NCBI GenBank assembly: GCA_023444095.1
Contig: JAEZRP010000030.1
Span: forward strand, 49,543-113,542
Reading direction: 5' to 3'
Length of the DNA stretch: 64,000 bases
Source of the DNA: Bacillota bacterium
GTDB taxonomy: Bacteria; Bacillota; Clostridia; Christensenellales; Aristaeellaceae
A program made the translations under genes and the position numbers. Under the pieces are notes generated by a model, which saw only the letters and a list, made by a program, of their open reading frames with translations, was not told the origin of the DNA and did no database searches. Shown one piece after another: positions 48,215 through 55,806 of the stretch (position 1 is its first letter; the number at the start of each line of letters is the position of its first letter).

Positions 48215-49828
48215 TTAAGCCGCGCCCGGATATTCTGCCCCGTCGGTGGACGCAGGCGTGACCGCCGCGCCCTCGTCCGACGGTTCGGCGCTTGGCGTGG
48301 GCGTCGGAGTGGGCGTCGGTGTCGGAGTGGGCGTCGGTGTCGGAGTGGGAGTGGGCGTCGGGGAGGGCGTGGGTGTGGGCGCCACGGTCGGAAGTTCTGT
48401 CAGTGACGTGGGCGTCGGGGAGGGCGTTGGGGAAGGCGTGGGCGCCACGGTCGGAAGTTCCGTCAGCAACGTGGGCGTCGGGGAGGGCGTGGGGGAAGGT
48501 GTCGGTGTGGGCGAGGGAGTCGGCACGGGCACGTATGTCCAGGTATCCTTCGTCGCCATGTAGAAGCTCAGATACTTGGTCGTCACGTAACCGACAGTCG
48601 AACCGGACTGCACCTTCGACCACGACTTACCCTTCGAGAGCACGACGACCTTGGCGTTTTTCTTGAGCTTTTTGAGCGCCTTCGCACTGGAAGAGGCCGA
48701 CTTGCGCAAATAGGTGTAGTTTTTCACATTGACCTTCGCCATCTGAACTTCGAGGCTGGTCCTTGTCAGTTCGAATTCCTGATCGCCAAACTGGGAGGCC
48801 AGATTCGCCGCCTCCGTGATCGCCGCCTTGAATGCGGAGGACTCCATCGTTCCGTTTTCGCTCTGGCCGTGCACGCGCTTATAATCGTTGACGGCGGTCT
48901 TTGTGGATGCGCCGAATGTGCCGTCGACCGTGCCGGAATAAAGCTTGAGCGCCTTCAGCGTCTCCTGCAGGAGCGCGACCTTCGCGCCCGTCGTTCCCTC
49001 GTAGAGCGTAGGCGTGATGCCGCCCGCGGGCGCGTGGTCCGCGAAGAGCGCGCCCCACGTCTTATCGTCCACGATGCCCGTGCGCGAGAGCGAGGCGGCC
49101 TTCTGGAACGCCTTGACCGCGTCGACGGTCAACTGGCCGTAAACGCCGTCGGAGGACATGTCTGCGAAGCCGAGGCCGACGAGCCGCTGCTGCACCTGCT
49201 TTACCTTCGAGCCGGTGTCGCCGCGCCCGATCTCGCCCGTTTCTCCGATCGAGGCCCATTCGCCATACGTCGCGCCGCCGGACACGGAGAATGACTCCTT
49301 GAGAAGCAGCGAGCGAATGGCGCTGTTGTACCGACCGGAGCGGTAGATTTTGACCTTGGTTCCCTGGAAGCAGTTCTCCGCGATCCACTTCGCATCGGGG
49401 ATGCGCAGTCGGATGCAGCCGTGGGAAGCCTGCGAGCCGAGCGCCTTCACCGACGAATGGATGACCGCCGAGTCGCGCTTGGAGCTGAAGAGGTAGGAAT
49501 GGAACAGGTAGCCACCCTTGATGCGCGAGGCGTACTGCGCGTAGCAATCCGTGAAGGTGTACCACTTCGTGCGCTCGCTCGACCGGCTCTTCGCGGGCAT
49601 GGTGAATGTTCCGGTCGGTGTGGGCGTCGTGGATTTGCCCGTGGAACAGATCATCTGTCGGACGATTTCCATGTCGCTCGTCCGATAGACGGTCACGTAC
49701 TGGTTTGTGATGTCGATCTCTATGTAGTAGGTGGTGGCCGCAGACGCGGCCGGCTGGAAGGCGGGCGCCGCGCCGATGACGATCAGCACGAAGACGGCGA
49801 TCGAGACGATTCTCAGGAGACGTTTCAT
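48215..49828 (-). CDS. L,D-transpeptidase (YkuD) with peptidoglycan-binding, SH3 and Thr-Pro tail
   Basis: A 537-residue exported wall enzyme. It has a signal peptide (MKRLLRIVSIAVFVLIVIGA, cleavage near ASA). The YkuD catalytic domain (~35-165) carries the active-site HSSVKALGSQASHGCIRL. Two peptidoglycan-binding-1 repeats follow (~205-265 with VKQVQQRLVGLGF and DGVYGQLTVDAVKAFQ; ~275-335 with LLQETLKALKLYSG), then an SH3-like domain (~395-450) and a Pro/Thr/Ser tail of about 75 residues. It would form 3-3 cross-links or attach proteins in peptidoglycan. ATG 49828 has GGAGG nine bases before it. Confidence 0.9.
   Translation of the reverse strand: MKRLLRIVSIAVFVLIVIGAAPAFQPAASAATTYYIEIDITNQYVTVYRTSDMEIVRQMICSTGKSTTPTPTGTFTMPAKSRSSERTKWYTFTDCYAQYASRIKGGYLFHSYLFSSKRDSAVIHSSVKALGSQASHGCIRLRIPDAKWIAENCFQGTKVKIYRSGRYNSAIRSLLLKESFSVSGGATYGEWASIGETGEIGRGDTGSKVKQVQQRLVGLGFADMSSDGVYGQLTVDAVKAFQKAASLSRTGIVDDKTWGALFADHAPAGGITPTLYEGTTGAKVALLQETLKALKLYSGTVDGTFGASTKTAVNDYKRVHGQSENGTMESSAFKAAITEAANLASQFGDQEFELTRTSLEVQMAKVNVKNYTYLRKSASSSAKALKKLKKNAKVVVLSKGKSWSKVQSGSTVGYVTTKYLSFYMATKDTWTYVPVPTPSPTPTPSPTPSPTPTLLTELPTVAPTPSPTPSPTPTSLTELPTVAPTPTPSPTPTPTPTPTPTPTPTPTPTPTPSAEPSDEGAAVTPASTDGAEYPGAA
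48285..48535 (-). repeat. Low-complexity TPTPSP-coding repeat in the transpeptidase gene
   Basis: Short imperfect tandem units (GTGGGCGTCGG, GGTGTCGGAGTG and similar on the plus strand) encode alternating Thr-Pro/Ser-Pro. A longer unit coding for LTELPTVAPTPSPTPSPTP occurs twice. Such repeats are prone to length change. Confidence 0.8.
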
Positions 49829-49857
49829 TGCGAGTACCTCCGGCATGTTCTGCCAAT

Positions 49858-49886
49858 ATTCTACCAAATCATCCGCGTGTGTGCAA
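49858..49886 (-). promoter_or_regulatory. Promoter of the L,D-transpeptidase gene (minus strand)
   Basis: TTGCAC (49881-49886), 17-nt spacer, TAGAAT (49858-49863) on the minus strand, 29 nt before ATG 49828. Confidence 0.55.
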
Positions 49887-49939
49887 TGCGCGTGAGCGGC
49901 GCGATCGTAAAGTTTAACTGACGAAATTTCGGACGGATA

Positions 49940-49968
49940 TTGCATTGGAATATGCGTTATGCTATAAT
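49940..49968 (+). promoter_or_regulatory. Promoter of the tRNA-Ser gene
   Basis: TTGCAT (49940-49945), 17-nt spacer, TATAAT (49963-49968). The mature tRNA begins 45 nt downstream. Confidence 0.6.
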
Positions 49969-50012
49969 AAATAGCGTTGACCCGCCGAGACCATGAAAAT
50001 CAAACAACATAT

Positions 50013-50105
50013 GGAGAAGTCGCCTAGCTTGGTCGAGGGCGCGCGACTGGAAATCGCGTAGACGGCAAAACCGTCTCGAGGGTTCGAATCCCTCCTTCTC
50101 CGCCA
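50013..50105 (+). tRNA. tRNA-Ser (anticodon GGA)
   Basis: Class II tRNA with 7-bp acceptor stem GGAGAAG/CTTCTCC, a D-arm with GCCTAGCTTGGTCGAGGGC, anticodon stem-loop CGCGACTGGAAATCGCG with GGA at 50049-50051, a long variable arm (GACGGCAAAACCGTC), T-arm GAGGGTTCGAATCCCTC, discriminator G and genome-encoded CCA at 50103-50105. It reads UCC/UCU serine codons. Confidence 0.95.
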
Positions 50106-50110
50106 AACGA

Positions 50111-50145
50111 AAATGCCCGGAATCATTGGATTCCCGGGCATTTTT
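50111..50145 (+). terminator. Terminator after tRNA-Ser
   Basis: AAATGCCCGGAATC (50111-50124), loop ATTG, GATTCCCGGGCATTT (50129-50143): a long stem with one bulged base and a T-run. Confidence 0.8.
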
Positions 50146-50240
50146 GATACGCTGATGAGGGACTCCTTTAATTGCGGTTGATCCTTTGAAGGCGAATCGT
50201 TTTCAAAAAAACAAGCACTTCCTCATTCTCTTTGTCTGGA

Positions 50241-50390
50241 TTACCGCGCAGCACCTTCTGTCAGAGCATTATACGCGCAGTAGACGCGCTTGTCGCCGTA
50301 CCAATGTACAGGTATGCCTTTTTTGATCAGCGCAGTAACGCGCGGGTAATCATGCCGCAGATTGCGTCCCTTCCGATGTGTTTGATTCAT
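50241..50390 (-). CDS. Small hypothetical protein (49 aa), doubtful
   Basis: A 49-residue minus-strand frame with a protein-like composition (LRHDYPRVTALIKKGIPVHW, then YGDKRVYCAYNALTE). No SD precedes the ATG, so it may be the leftover C-terminus of a longer gene or a chance frame. It lies in the gene-poor region after tRNA-Ser; elsewhere between 50146 and 50549 I see nothing recognisable. Confidence 0.25.
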   Translation of the reverse strand: MNQTHRKGRNLRHDYPRVTALIKKGIPVHWYGDKRVYCAYNALTEGAAR

Positions 50391-50549
50391 AAAAACTTAA
50401 CCCGGACGGGGTGAATACATGGTCTCATGGTGCCGATATATATGCTGAGTGGTTGAAGTACGCGCAGCGATACCGAGCCATGCCAGAGCGTCCGGAAAAA
50501 AACGGCGGGCTCTTTGCACGGGAGAATCGTTACGATGGGGGAAGAAAAG

Positions 50550-51065
50550 ATGATCAGTCAATACAAACGCATAACGCAGGCTGAACTGAAGGAAATAGAA
50601 AAGTTCGTGCAGGACGTGAGACCCAATCACGCAGGCAATTATCACGAGCATGGGATATGGCTTGGCGATGGAACGAGGTCTTGGCACAATACGTTATCCA
50701 TCGTCAAGAGTCTGGTCGCAGAGGTGGAGAGATTGCGAGACGAGAATGCTGAGCCGGAAGTTGATAGCGAAGCCGGATGGCGTGCGGGCCTGCCCGCGAT
50801 TGGAAGTCGCGTGTACAAGGCACAGCCGCAGCTTGGCGTCGTATATGGGGATGTCACTGGGATCGAAATATACGATCATGACCGTATTCGGGTGAAATTC
50901 CGCGAGATAGGCGATACTCCTGTCAGTTATGACGGGTTCTGGATGGTCGATACGTTTTCCACAGAAGTCGCCGCTCGTGCCGCATTGAAGAACGGCGAAT
51001 CGGATACAAAGAACATGACTCAGCCGATGGAGTACGGAGCGCCGTTCGACGAGCCTTTTCTGTAG
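50550..51065 (+). CDS. Hypothetical protein
   Basis: A 171-residue soluble protein I do not recognise. The N-terminal part is helical (ITQAELKEIEKFVQDVRPN; TLSIVKSLVAEVERLRDENA could be a short coiled coil), while the centre looks like a small beta-barrel (GSRVYKAQPQLGVVYGDV, then DRIRVKFREIGDTPVSYDG). GGGGGAAG about 6 nt before ATG 50550 supports this start; ATG 50535 is an alternative. Base composition is lower in GC than in the flanking core genes and it sits alone after tRNA-Ser, which fits acquired DNA. A hairpin at 51297 may end its transcript. Confidence 0.6.
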   Translation: MISQYKRITQAELKEIEKFVQDVRPNHAGNYHEHGIWLGDGTRSWHNTLSIVKSLVAEVERLRDENAEPEVDSEAGWRAGLPAIGSRVYKAQPQLGVVYGDVTGIEIYDHDRIRVKFREIGDTPVSYDGFWMVDTFSTEVAARAALKNGESDTKNMTQPMEYGAPFDEPFL

Positions 51066-51454
51066 AAAAGGGATCTTGGGCTGCCACATGGCAATGCGCC
51101 CCGCAAGAGCGGTCCTCACAGGTGATGCGCTCTTACAGTCACTTTCGATCGGACATCTACCAATCAGATTTGGCGTGTGCTTGAGAATTCGAACCCTGAA
51201 CCTGGTTTCAGATAGCGAACTGGCTTCTGCCAATGCCGGAACGACAAGACTTATTTCGTTTTTTAAAGTTCAGAAACGGGCAAATTAAGCTTGACGGTGC
51301 GTTTTCGTTTGAGAACGCACTTTATGCCGCTCTTCGAAAAACAAAAAAATAAGTGATTTGGAATACGAAGCGGCGCAAGTCTTGCCGTTGCTTCTCCTCA
51401 TTCTCTGCAGTTGACAGGTCTTCGGTCCCTGCATGCTTAATGCGGTGTAGCCCT
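51066..51454. other. Gene-poor AT-richer stretch
   Basis: No convincing gene. The 70-codon frame at 51076-51288 has no SD or domain. A hairpin GTGCGTTTTC/GAGAACGCAC (51297-51320, loop GTTT, then TTTAT) could be a terminator for the hypothetical gene. Confidence 0.5.
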
Positions 51455-51480
51455 TAAATTCGACGAAAAACCTCCGATAT
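51455..51480 (+). promoter_or_regulatory. Sigma-28 (FliA/SigD)-type promoter of the MCP gene
   Basis: TAAA (51455-51458), exactly 15 nt, then CCGATAT (51474-51480), close to the motility-sigma consensus TAAA-N15-GCCGATAA. It is 155 nt before the MCP start codon, with no better sigma-A site seen in between. Confidence 0.6.
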
Positions 51481-51634
51481 ATATAAATAGGAAATGAGTG
51501 CGATCTGCTTCAGACGTGCTTGGGCGACAGTCTGTTGCGTAGGGAAGCGTTGCCCAACATTGTCTTAGACGATGGCAGGCTTTATTCGCGTTTCCCGAAC
51601 TCGGAGAAGGTTTGAGAAGAGAGAAGGGTATGTG

Positions 51635-53659
51635 GTGGCGAAGATGAAGCGGAAACGGGTGCACAATCTGGGGACACAACTGACCTTGTTGGTGGCTCTT
51701 TTTCTGGTTATCGTGATGGCGTCGTCGTTTCTTTTGATTATACTGAACGTCAGGCAATCTTACCAGGACACTGTCGTGAGAGGCTTGTCGAGTTTGGTTG
51801 AGTCACAGGCCGATAAGGTCCAGAAAGAGCTTGATTTGTGTTTTGTTCCCGTGGGCAAGCTTGCCGCCATCTTTCAAACCAAGGATGATGTGGATTACGA
51901 GGTGCGCAGAGCCTCCTATATCGCGAGCATGACGGGCGTGCTGAAGGCGAATCAATCGATTGTCTCTGTCTGGGCATGCTTCGAGCCGAATCTGTTTGAT
52001 CGGCAGGACGTATACAACAAAAACGCGAAAGGAAGCGATGGAACGGGGCGTTTTGTTCCGCTCATCACCCGGTCGGGAGACGTCTATGAAGTGCAATCCC
52101 TTTCGGATTACGATGATCCGGAGGCGGGAAGCTATTATCAAATCCCAAAGACCACCGGCAATGAAATCCTCTTCGATCCCTACCGGTCCGAAACCGCCGA
52201 CGCGAAACAGCTGATCGTGAAGTATGCCATTCCCATTAAAGATTCGACCGACGCCGTGATCGGCGTGATCGGCGCGGACATCTCGCTGGATTATCTGCAG
52301 GGCATGGCGCTGAACAAAGGCGGATATGAGAAAGCCAACTATTTCGTTTTGTCAAATGGCGGCGTATATGTCACACAAGAGGACGCATCATTCGTTGGCG
52401 CATCTGTCAAAGATCACGTTGGGCAAGCCGACCAGATCCTCTCCGTCGTCAAAAATGGCACGACCAGCAGCTACGAGAGTTCCTCGCTCACGACCAGCGA
52501 AGGGATGCAGGGCCTTCTGACGCCGCTTACCATCGGCAATACCGGAACCCCCTGGGCGCTTGCTTTTGAGGTCGAAGAGGACGAGGTCTATGCGCCCGTC
52601 CTGCAGGTGACCTATCTGCTGATATTCGCTCTGGCAGCCTCGCTCATCGTCTGCATTCTGGCGACGACCATTCTGATCACCCGCTCGGTCAGTAAGCCTG
52701 TGAAGCTTGCCGCCGCGAAGGGGCTGGAATTTGCTTCCGGCGACTTCTCCAGCTCCGTGCCCGAGAGGATCGCGCGGCGCAACGACGAAATTGGAAACCT
52801 GGCCCAGGCCTTTGATACGATGTATCACAATTTCAACGAGCTGTTTGCAGACATTCAGGCGGTCTCGCAGGAGGTCTCCTCAGGCGCAAAGCTGATCGCT
52901 TCCTCCAGCGAGGAAATGGCGCAGGGAACCACGGAGCAGGCAAGCGCGATCGAGGAACTCAGCGCCTCAATCGAGGAAATCGCCTCTCAGACCACACAGA
53001 ACGCAAGCAATGCCAACCAGGCCAGTCAGTTGGCCGATCATACTCGCACCAATGCCGAAAACGGCAATCGTCAGATGCAGCAGATGCTCTCCGCCATGGA
53101 ACAGATCAACGAGTCCTCGAACAGCATCTCCCGCATCATCAAGGTGATTGACGACATCGCATTCCAGACCAACATCCTGGCGCTCAATGCGGCGGTGGAA
53201 GCGGCGCGGGCAGGGGAGCACGGCAAGGGTTTCTCCGTGGTCGCCCAGGAAGTGCGCAATCTGGCCGGGCGTTCGGCCAGCGCAGCTCAGGAGACCACTT
53301 CCATGATCGAGGCATCCATCAAAAAGGTGGATGACGGCAGAAAAATAGCACAGGAAACCGCGCGGGCAATGGGTTCCATCATGGAGGAGATCAGCCAGGT
53401 GGCGCAGCTGATCCGCCACATCGACGTTGCCTCCGGCGAGCAGTCGGCTGGCATCTCCCAGATCAATCAGGGCATCCTGCAGGTTTCCCAGGTGGTGCAA
53501 ATGATCTCCGCTTCTTCGCAGCAGAACGCATCCACGAGCGAAGAGTTGAACCTCCAGGCGGAGACGCTGCAGAGCCACGTCGCCAGGGTCAAGCTCAGGC
53601 AGGAATCGCAGGACATTGATTCTCAAGAACCGGAAGAGCACACGCTTCCGACGACGTAA
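51635..53659 (+). CDS. Methyl-accepting chemotaxis protein (dCache type)
   Basis: A 674-residue membrane receptor. TM1 (~13-38, LVALFLVIVMASSFLLI) is followed by a ~270-residue extracellular double-Cache-like domain (GADISLDYLQGMALNKGGYEK is split across its membrane-distal part), TM2 (~325-350, YLLIFALAASLIVCILATTI), HAMP (~350-405, ending RRNDEIGNLAQAF) and the signalling domain, whose hairpin tip reads IAFQTNILALNAAVEAARAG. It relays ligand binding to CheA-CheW. GTG 51635 has AGAAGGG six bases upstream; ATG 51644 is possible. It is convergent to cheB and not part of the che operon. Confidence 0.9.
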   Translation: MAKMKRKRVHNLGTQLTLLVALFLVIVMASSFLLIILNVRQSYQDTVVRGLSSLVESQADKVQKELDLCFVPVGKLAAIFQTKDDVDYEVRRASYIASMTGVLKANQSIVSVWACFEPNLFDRQDVYNKNAKGSDGTGRFVPLITRSGDVYEVQSLSDYDDPEAGSYYQIPKTTGNEILFDPYRSETADAKQLIVKYAIPIKDSTDAVIGVIGADISLDYLQGMALNKGGYEKANYFVLSNGGVYVTQEDASFVGASVKDHVGQADQILSVVKNGTTSSYESSSLTTSEGMQGLLTPLTIGNTGTPWALAFEVEEDEVYAPVLQVTYLLIFALAASLIVCILATTILITRSVSKPVKLAAAKGLEFASGDFSSSVPERIARRNDEIGNLAQAFDTMYHNFNELFADIQAVSQEVSSGAKLIASSSEEMAQGTTEQASAIEELSASIEEIASQTTQNASNANQASQLADHTRTNAENGNRQMQQMLSAMEQINESSNSISRIIKVIDDIAFQTNILALNAAVEAARAGEHGKGFSVVAQEVRNLAGRSASAAQETTSMIEASIKKVDDGRKIAQETARAMGSIMEEISQVAQLIRHIDVASGEQSAGISQINQGILQVSQVVQMISASSQQNASTSEELNLQAETLQSHVARVKLRQESQDIDSQEPEEHTLPTT

Positions 53660-53685
53660 CGTCAAGCGGCGCAATCTACACCAAT

Positions 53686-53728
53686 ACGGGGCTGTCACAG
53701 ATGGATTTCTGCGACAGCCCCGTCTTTT
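53686..53728. terminator. Bidirectional terminator between the MCP and cheB
   Basis: ACGGGGCTGTC (53686-53696) pairs perfectly with GACAGCCCCGT (53713-53723), followed by CTTTT. Confidence 0.85.
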
Positions 53729-53737
53729 CATGGCAGT

Positions 53738-54769
53738 TTATTTCTTGATCAGATGCCGTACCAGCTCGCCCGCGATGGCATCCAAACCCAACTGCTTTTC
53801 CACGCCGCCCAATTCAAAGGCAGCCTTGGGCATACCGTAGACCACGCAGCTCTTTTCATCCTGCCCAATCGTGAACGCTCCGCTTTTTCGCATATCCAAT
53901 AATCCTTGCGCCCCGTCATGCCCCATGCCGGTGAGGATGACGCCGACCGCGCGGTCCGCGCAGCGCTGTGCGATCGAATGAAACAGCACGTCCACCGACG
54001 GGCAATGGCCGTTTACGCGTTCGCCCTGAAAGAGGTCCACCCGGTACCTGTCCCCCACGCGTCTCAACTGCATGTGCTTATCACCAGGCGCGACCAAAAC
54101 GCAGCCCGGATCGAGATAATCCCCGTTTTCAGCCTCTTTGACATGCAGAGAAGTCTGTGCATTCAACCTCTCTGCAAACATTCTGGAAAATACGGGTGGA
54201 ATGTGCTGCACCACCGCGATGCCCGGCATGTTGGAAGGCAGTCCCTTCAGAATGCGAAGAATGGCTTCCGTCCCGCCTGTGGATGCGCCGATTCCAATGA
54301 TTTTGGACGTGTCAAATTGCTGTGTTTGCGCAGTTTTTGACTGCGCGGCGGACAGGGGCCTGAGATGGACCTGTACCTTGGACGCAACGAGGATCTTCGC
54401 GATCAGATCGTTCACAAGCGATTCCATGTCTGTTGGGGAACGACCGTCCGGCTTGCTGACGAACTCGACTGCGCCCGCGTTCATGGCATCAAACACGGCA
54501 TCCGATACGCCGCTGACCACGATGACCGGAATCGGATATTGCGCGAGCAGCCGACGGATGAAATCGATTCCGTTCAACCGGGGCATTTCGATATCGCAGG
54601 TGATGACATCGGGGTCGGTTTCGAGAATCTTATCCTTGGCTTCGAAGGCGTCCGAGGCCTTGGCGACGACCTCAAGGCGAGGATCGGCCGCCAGGCCGCG
54701 CGCCAGCGCTTCCCGAAATACGAGCGAGTCGTCCAGGACCAGGACTCTGATTTTTCTGGCTTTATTCAT
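53738..54769 (-). CDS. cheB: Chemotaxis response regulator protein-glutamate methylesterase
   Basis: A 343-residue two-domain enzyme. The receiver domain (~5-125) has VLDDSLVFRE and the phospho-acceptor Asp in VITCDIEMPRLNG (~residue 59). The methylesterase domain (~155-343) has the catalytic Ser in GIGASTGGTEA, His in VVQHIPPVFS and Asp in LTGMGHDGAQG. It removes methyl groups from MCPs for adaptation and also deamidates glutamines. The start overlaps the cheR stop by 8 nt; it is the last gene of the che operon. Confidence 0.95.
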   Translation of the reverse strand: MNKARKIRVLVLDDSLVFREALARGLAADPRLEVVAKASDAFEAKDKILETDPDVITCDIEMPRLNGIDFIRRLLAQYPIPVIVVSGVSDAVFDAMNAGAVEFVSKPDGRSPTDMESLVNDLIAKILVASKVQVHLRPLSAAQSKTAQTQQFDTSKIIGIGASTGGTEAILRILKGLPSNMPGIAVVQHIPPVFSRMFAERLNAQTSLHVKEAENGDYLDPGCVLVAPGDKHMQLRRVGDRYRVDLFQGERVNGHCPSVDVLFHSIAQRCADRAVGVILTGMGHDGAQGLLDMRKSGAFTIGQDEKSCVVYGMPKAAFELGGVEKQLGLDAIAGELVRHLIKK

Positions 54770-55667
54770 GATGACTCCCGCTGGCGGAACCGTCAGCCGT
54801 TTTATTTTTTCGATAAACCGCAGGCATAATATACTCGTATTTCGAGCTGGAGCGATCGATCATCTCCGAATGTCCGATGAACAGGTAGCCGCCCGGCTCG
54901 GTCATTTCATAGAGTTTGTTGATGGTCCTGATGCGCGTGTCGGCATCGAAGTAAATCATCACATTCCGGCAGAAGATACAGTGAAATTTCTTTCGGAACG
55001 GATAGACGGGATCGATCAGGTTGAAGCGCCTGAAGATCACTTCCTTTTTGATATGACCGGAGATTTCGTACGCTCCGCTCGGCAGGCGCGTGAAATAACG
55101 CTGGCGCCACGCGGCCGGCAGCGGATCGATCCGCTCCTGCGTGTAGATCCCCCGGCTCGCATCCCGCAAAACCTTTTCCGACAGATCGGTTGCCAGCACC
55201 CGGCGATCCCACGGCAGCTTGTGATTGTCAAAATGTTCATTCAGAATCATGGCCAGCGTATATGCCTCTTCGCCCGTGGAGCATGCAGCGCACCACACGC
55301 GCAAATCCCTGTCCGCAACGGTCGCCTCCAGATAAGGGAGAACCGTCGTACGAAAGTAATCAAAATGCGCCGACTCACGCATAAAAAATGTGTGATTCGT
55401 CGTAACTCTGTCGATGAGCTCCGCGACGCCGGCGCCGCTCTGATCGCTGATCAGCGATTGATAGTAATCTGTGTAATTTTCGCGCTTCGACTGCGCGAGG
55501 ATGCCCGCGAGCCGACTCGATAGCAGGGATTGTTTGGATTCTTTCAGGGATATGCCGCTTACGGAATAGATCAACCTGGACAGATTCCGATATTCGGCCT
55601 CTGTCATTTCGGCGGCAGGCTGATTCAGGGGCGCGCCATTGGGCGAACTGGAAATGTCCACGGCCAT
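54762..55667 (-). CDS. cheR: Chemotaxis protein methyltransferase
   Basis: A 301-residue SAM-dependent enzyme that methylates MCP glutamates. The N-terminal helical domain has LIYSVSGISLKESKQSLLSSRL, then TTNHTFFMRESAHFDYF; the SAM domain has RVWCAACSTGEEAYTLAMIL, VLATDLSEKVL and FHCIFCRNVMIYFD, ending PGGYLFIGHSE. I chose ATG 55667 (GGAAGG just upstream). The longer frame would begin at a GTG inside the loop of the 55731-55765 hairpin, which makes it unlikely. Confidence 0.92.
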   Translation of the reverse strand: MAVDISSSPNGAPLNQPAAEMTEAEYRNLSRLIYSVSGISLKESKQSLLSSRLAGILAQSKRENYTDYYQSLISDQSGAGVAELIDRVTTNHTFFMRESAHFDYFRTTVLPYLEATVADRDLRVWCAACSTGEEAYTLAMILNEHFDNHKLPWDRRVLATDLSEKVLRDASRGIYTQERIDPLPAAWRQRYFTRLPSGAYEISGHIKKEVIFRRFNLIDPVYPFRKKFHCIFCRNVMIYFDADTRIRTINKLYEMTEPGGYLFIGHSEMIDRSSSKYEYIMPAVYRKNKTADGSASGSHHE

Positions 55668-55730
55668 CTTCCTTCCACTGTGCATTTGGGAAAGTTCGGA
55701 CACTTTGGTTTTCGCGCTTTCGACCGATAC

Positions 55731-55765
55731 ATCCCCTTGAAACACCGAAAGTATTTCAAGGGGAT
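55731..55765 (-). other. Perfect 12-bp hairpin between MCP and cheR
   Basis: ATCCCCTTGAAA (55731-55742), 11-nt loop, TTTCAAGGGGAT (55754-55765). It lies in the 139-nt gap of an otherwise tightly packed operon and has no T-run, so it may be an RNA-processing or stabilising structure or an attenuator. Confidence 0.7.
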
Positions 55766-55806
55766 GCGTGCATGGTCCGGCAGCGCGTTTTCCAAATTAA
55801 CTGTCG

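Noticed and set aside
48285..48535. CRISPR-like or minisatellite repeat on the plus strand
   Set aside because: Units are short and irregular with no spacers and lie in frame within the L,D-transpeptidase gene.
50013..51200. Integrated mobile element at tRNA-Ser
   Set aside because: No integrase and no second copy of the tRNA 3' end were found; only the composition and gene poverty are reported.
51076..51288. A 70-codon plus-strand frame after the hypothetical gene
   Set aside because: No SD, no domain, and it runs across an apparent intergenic region.
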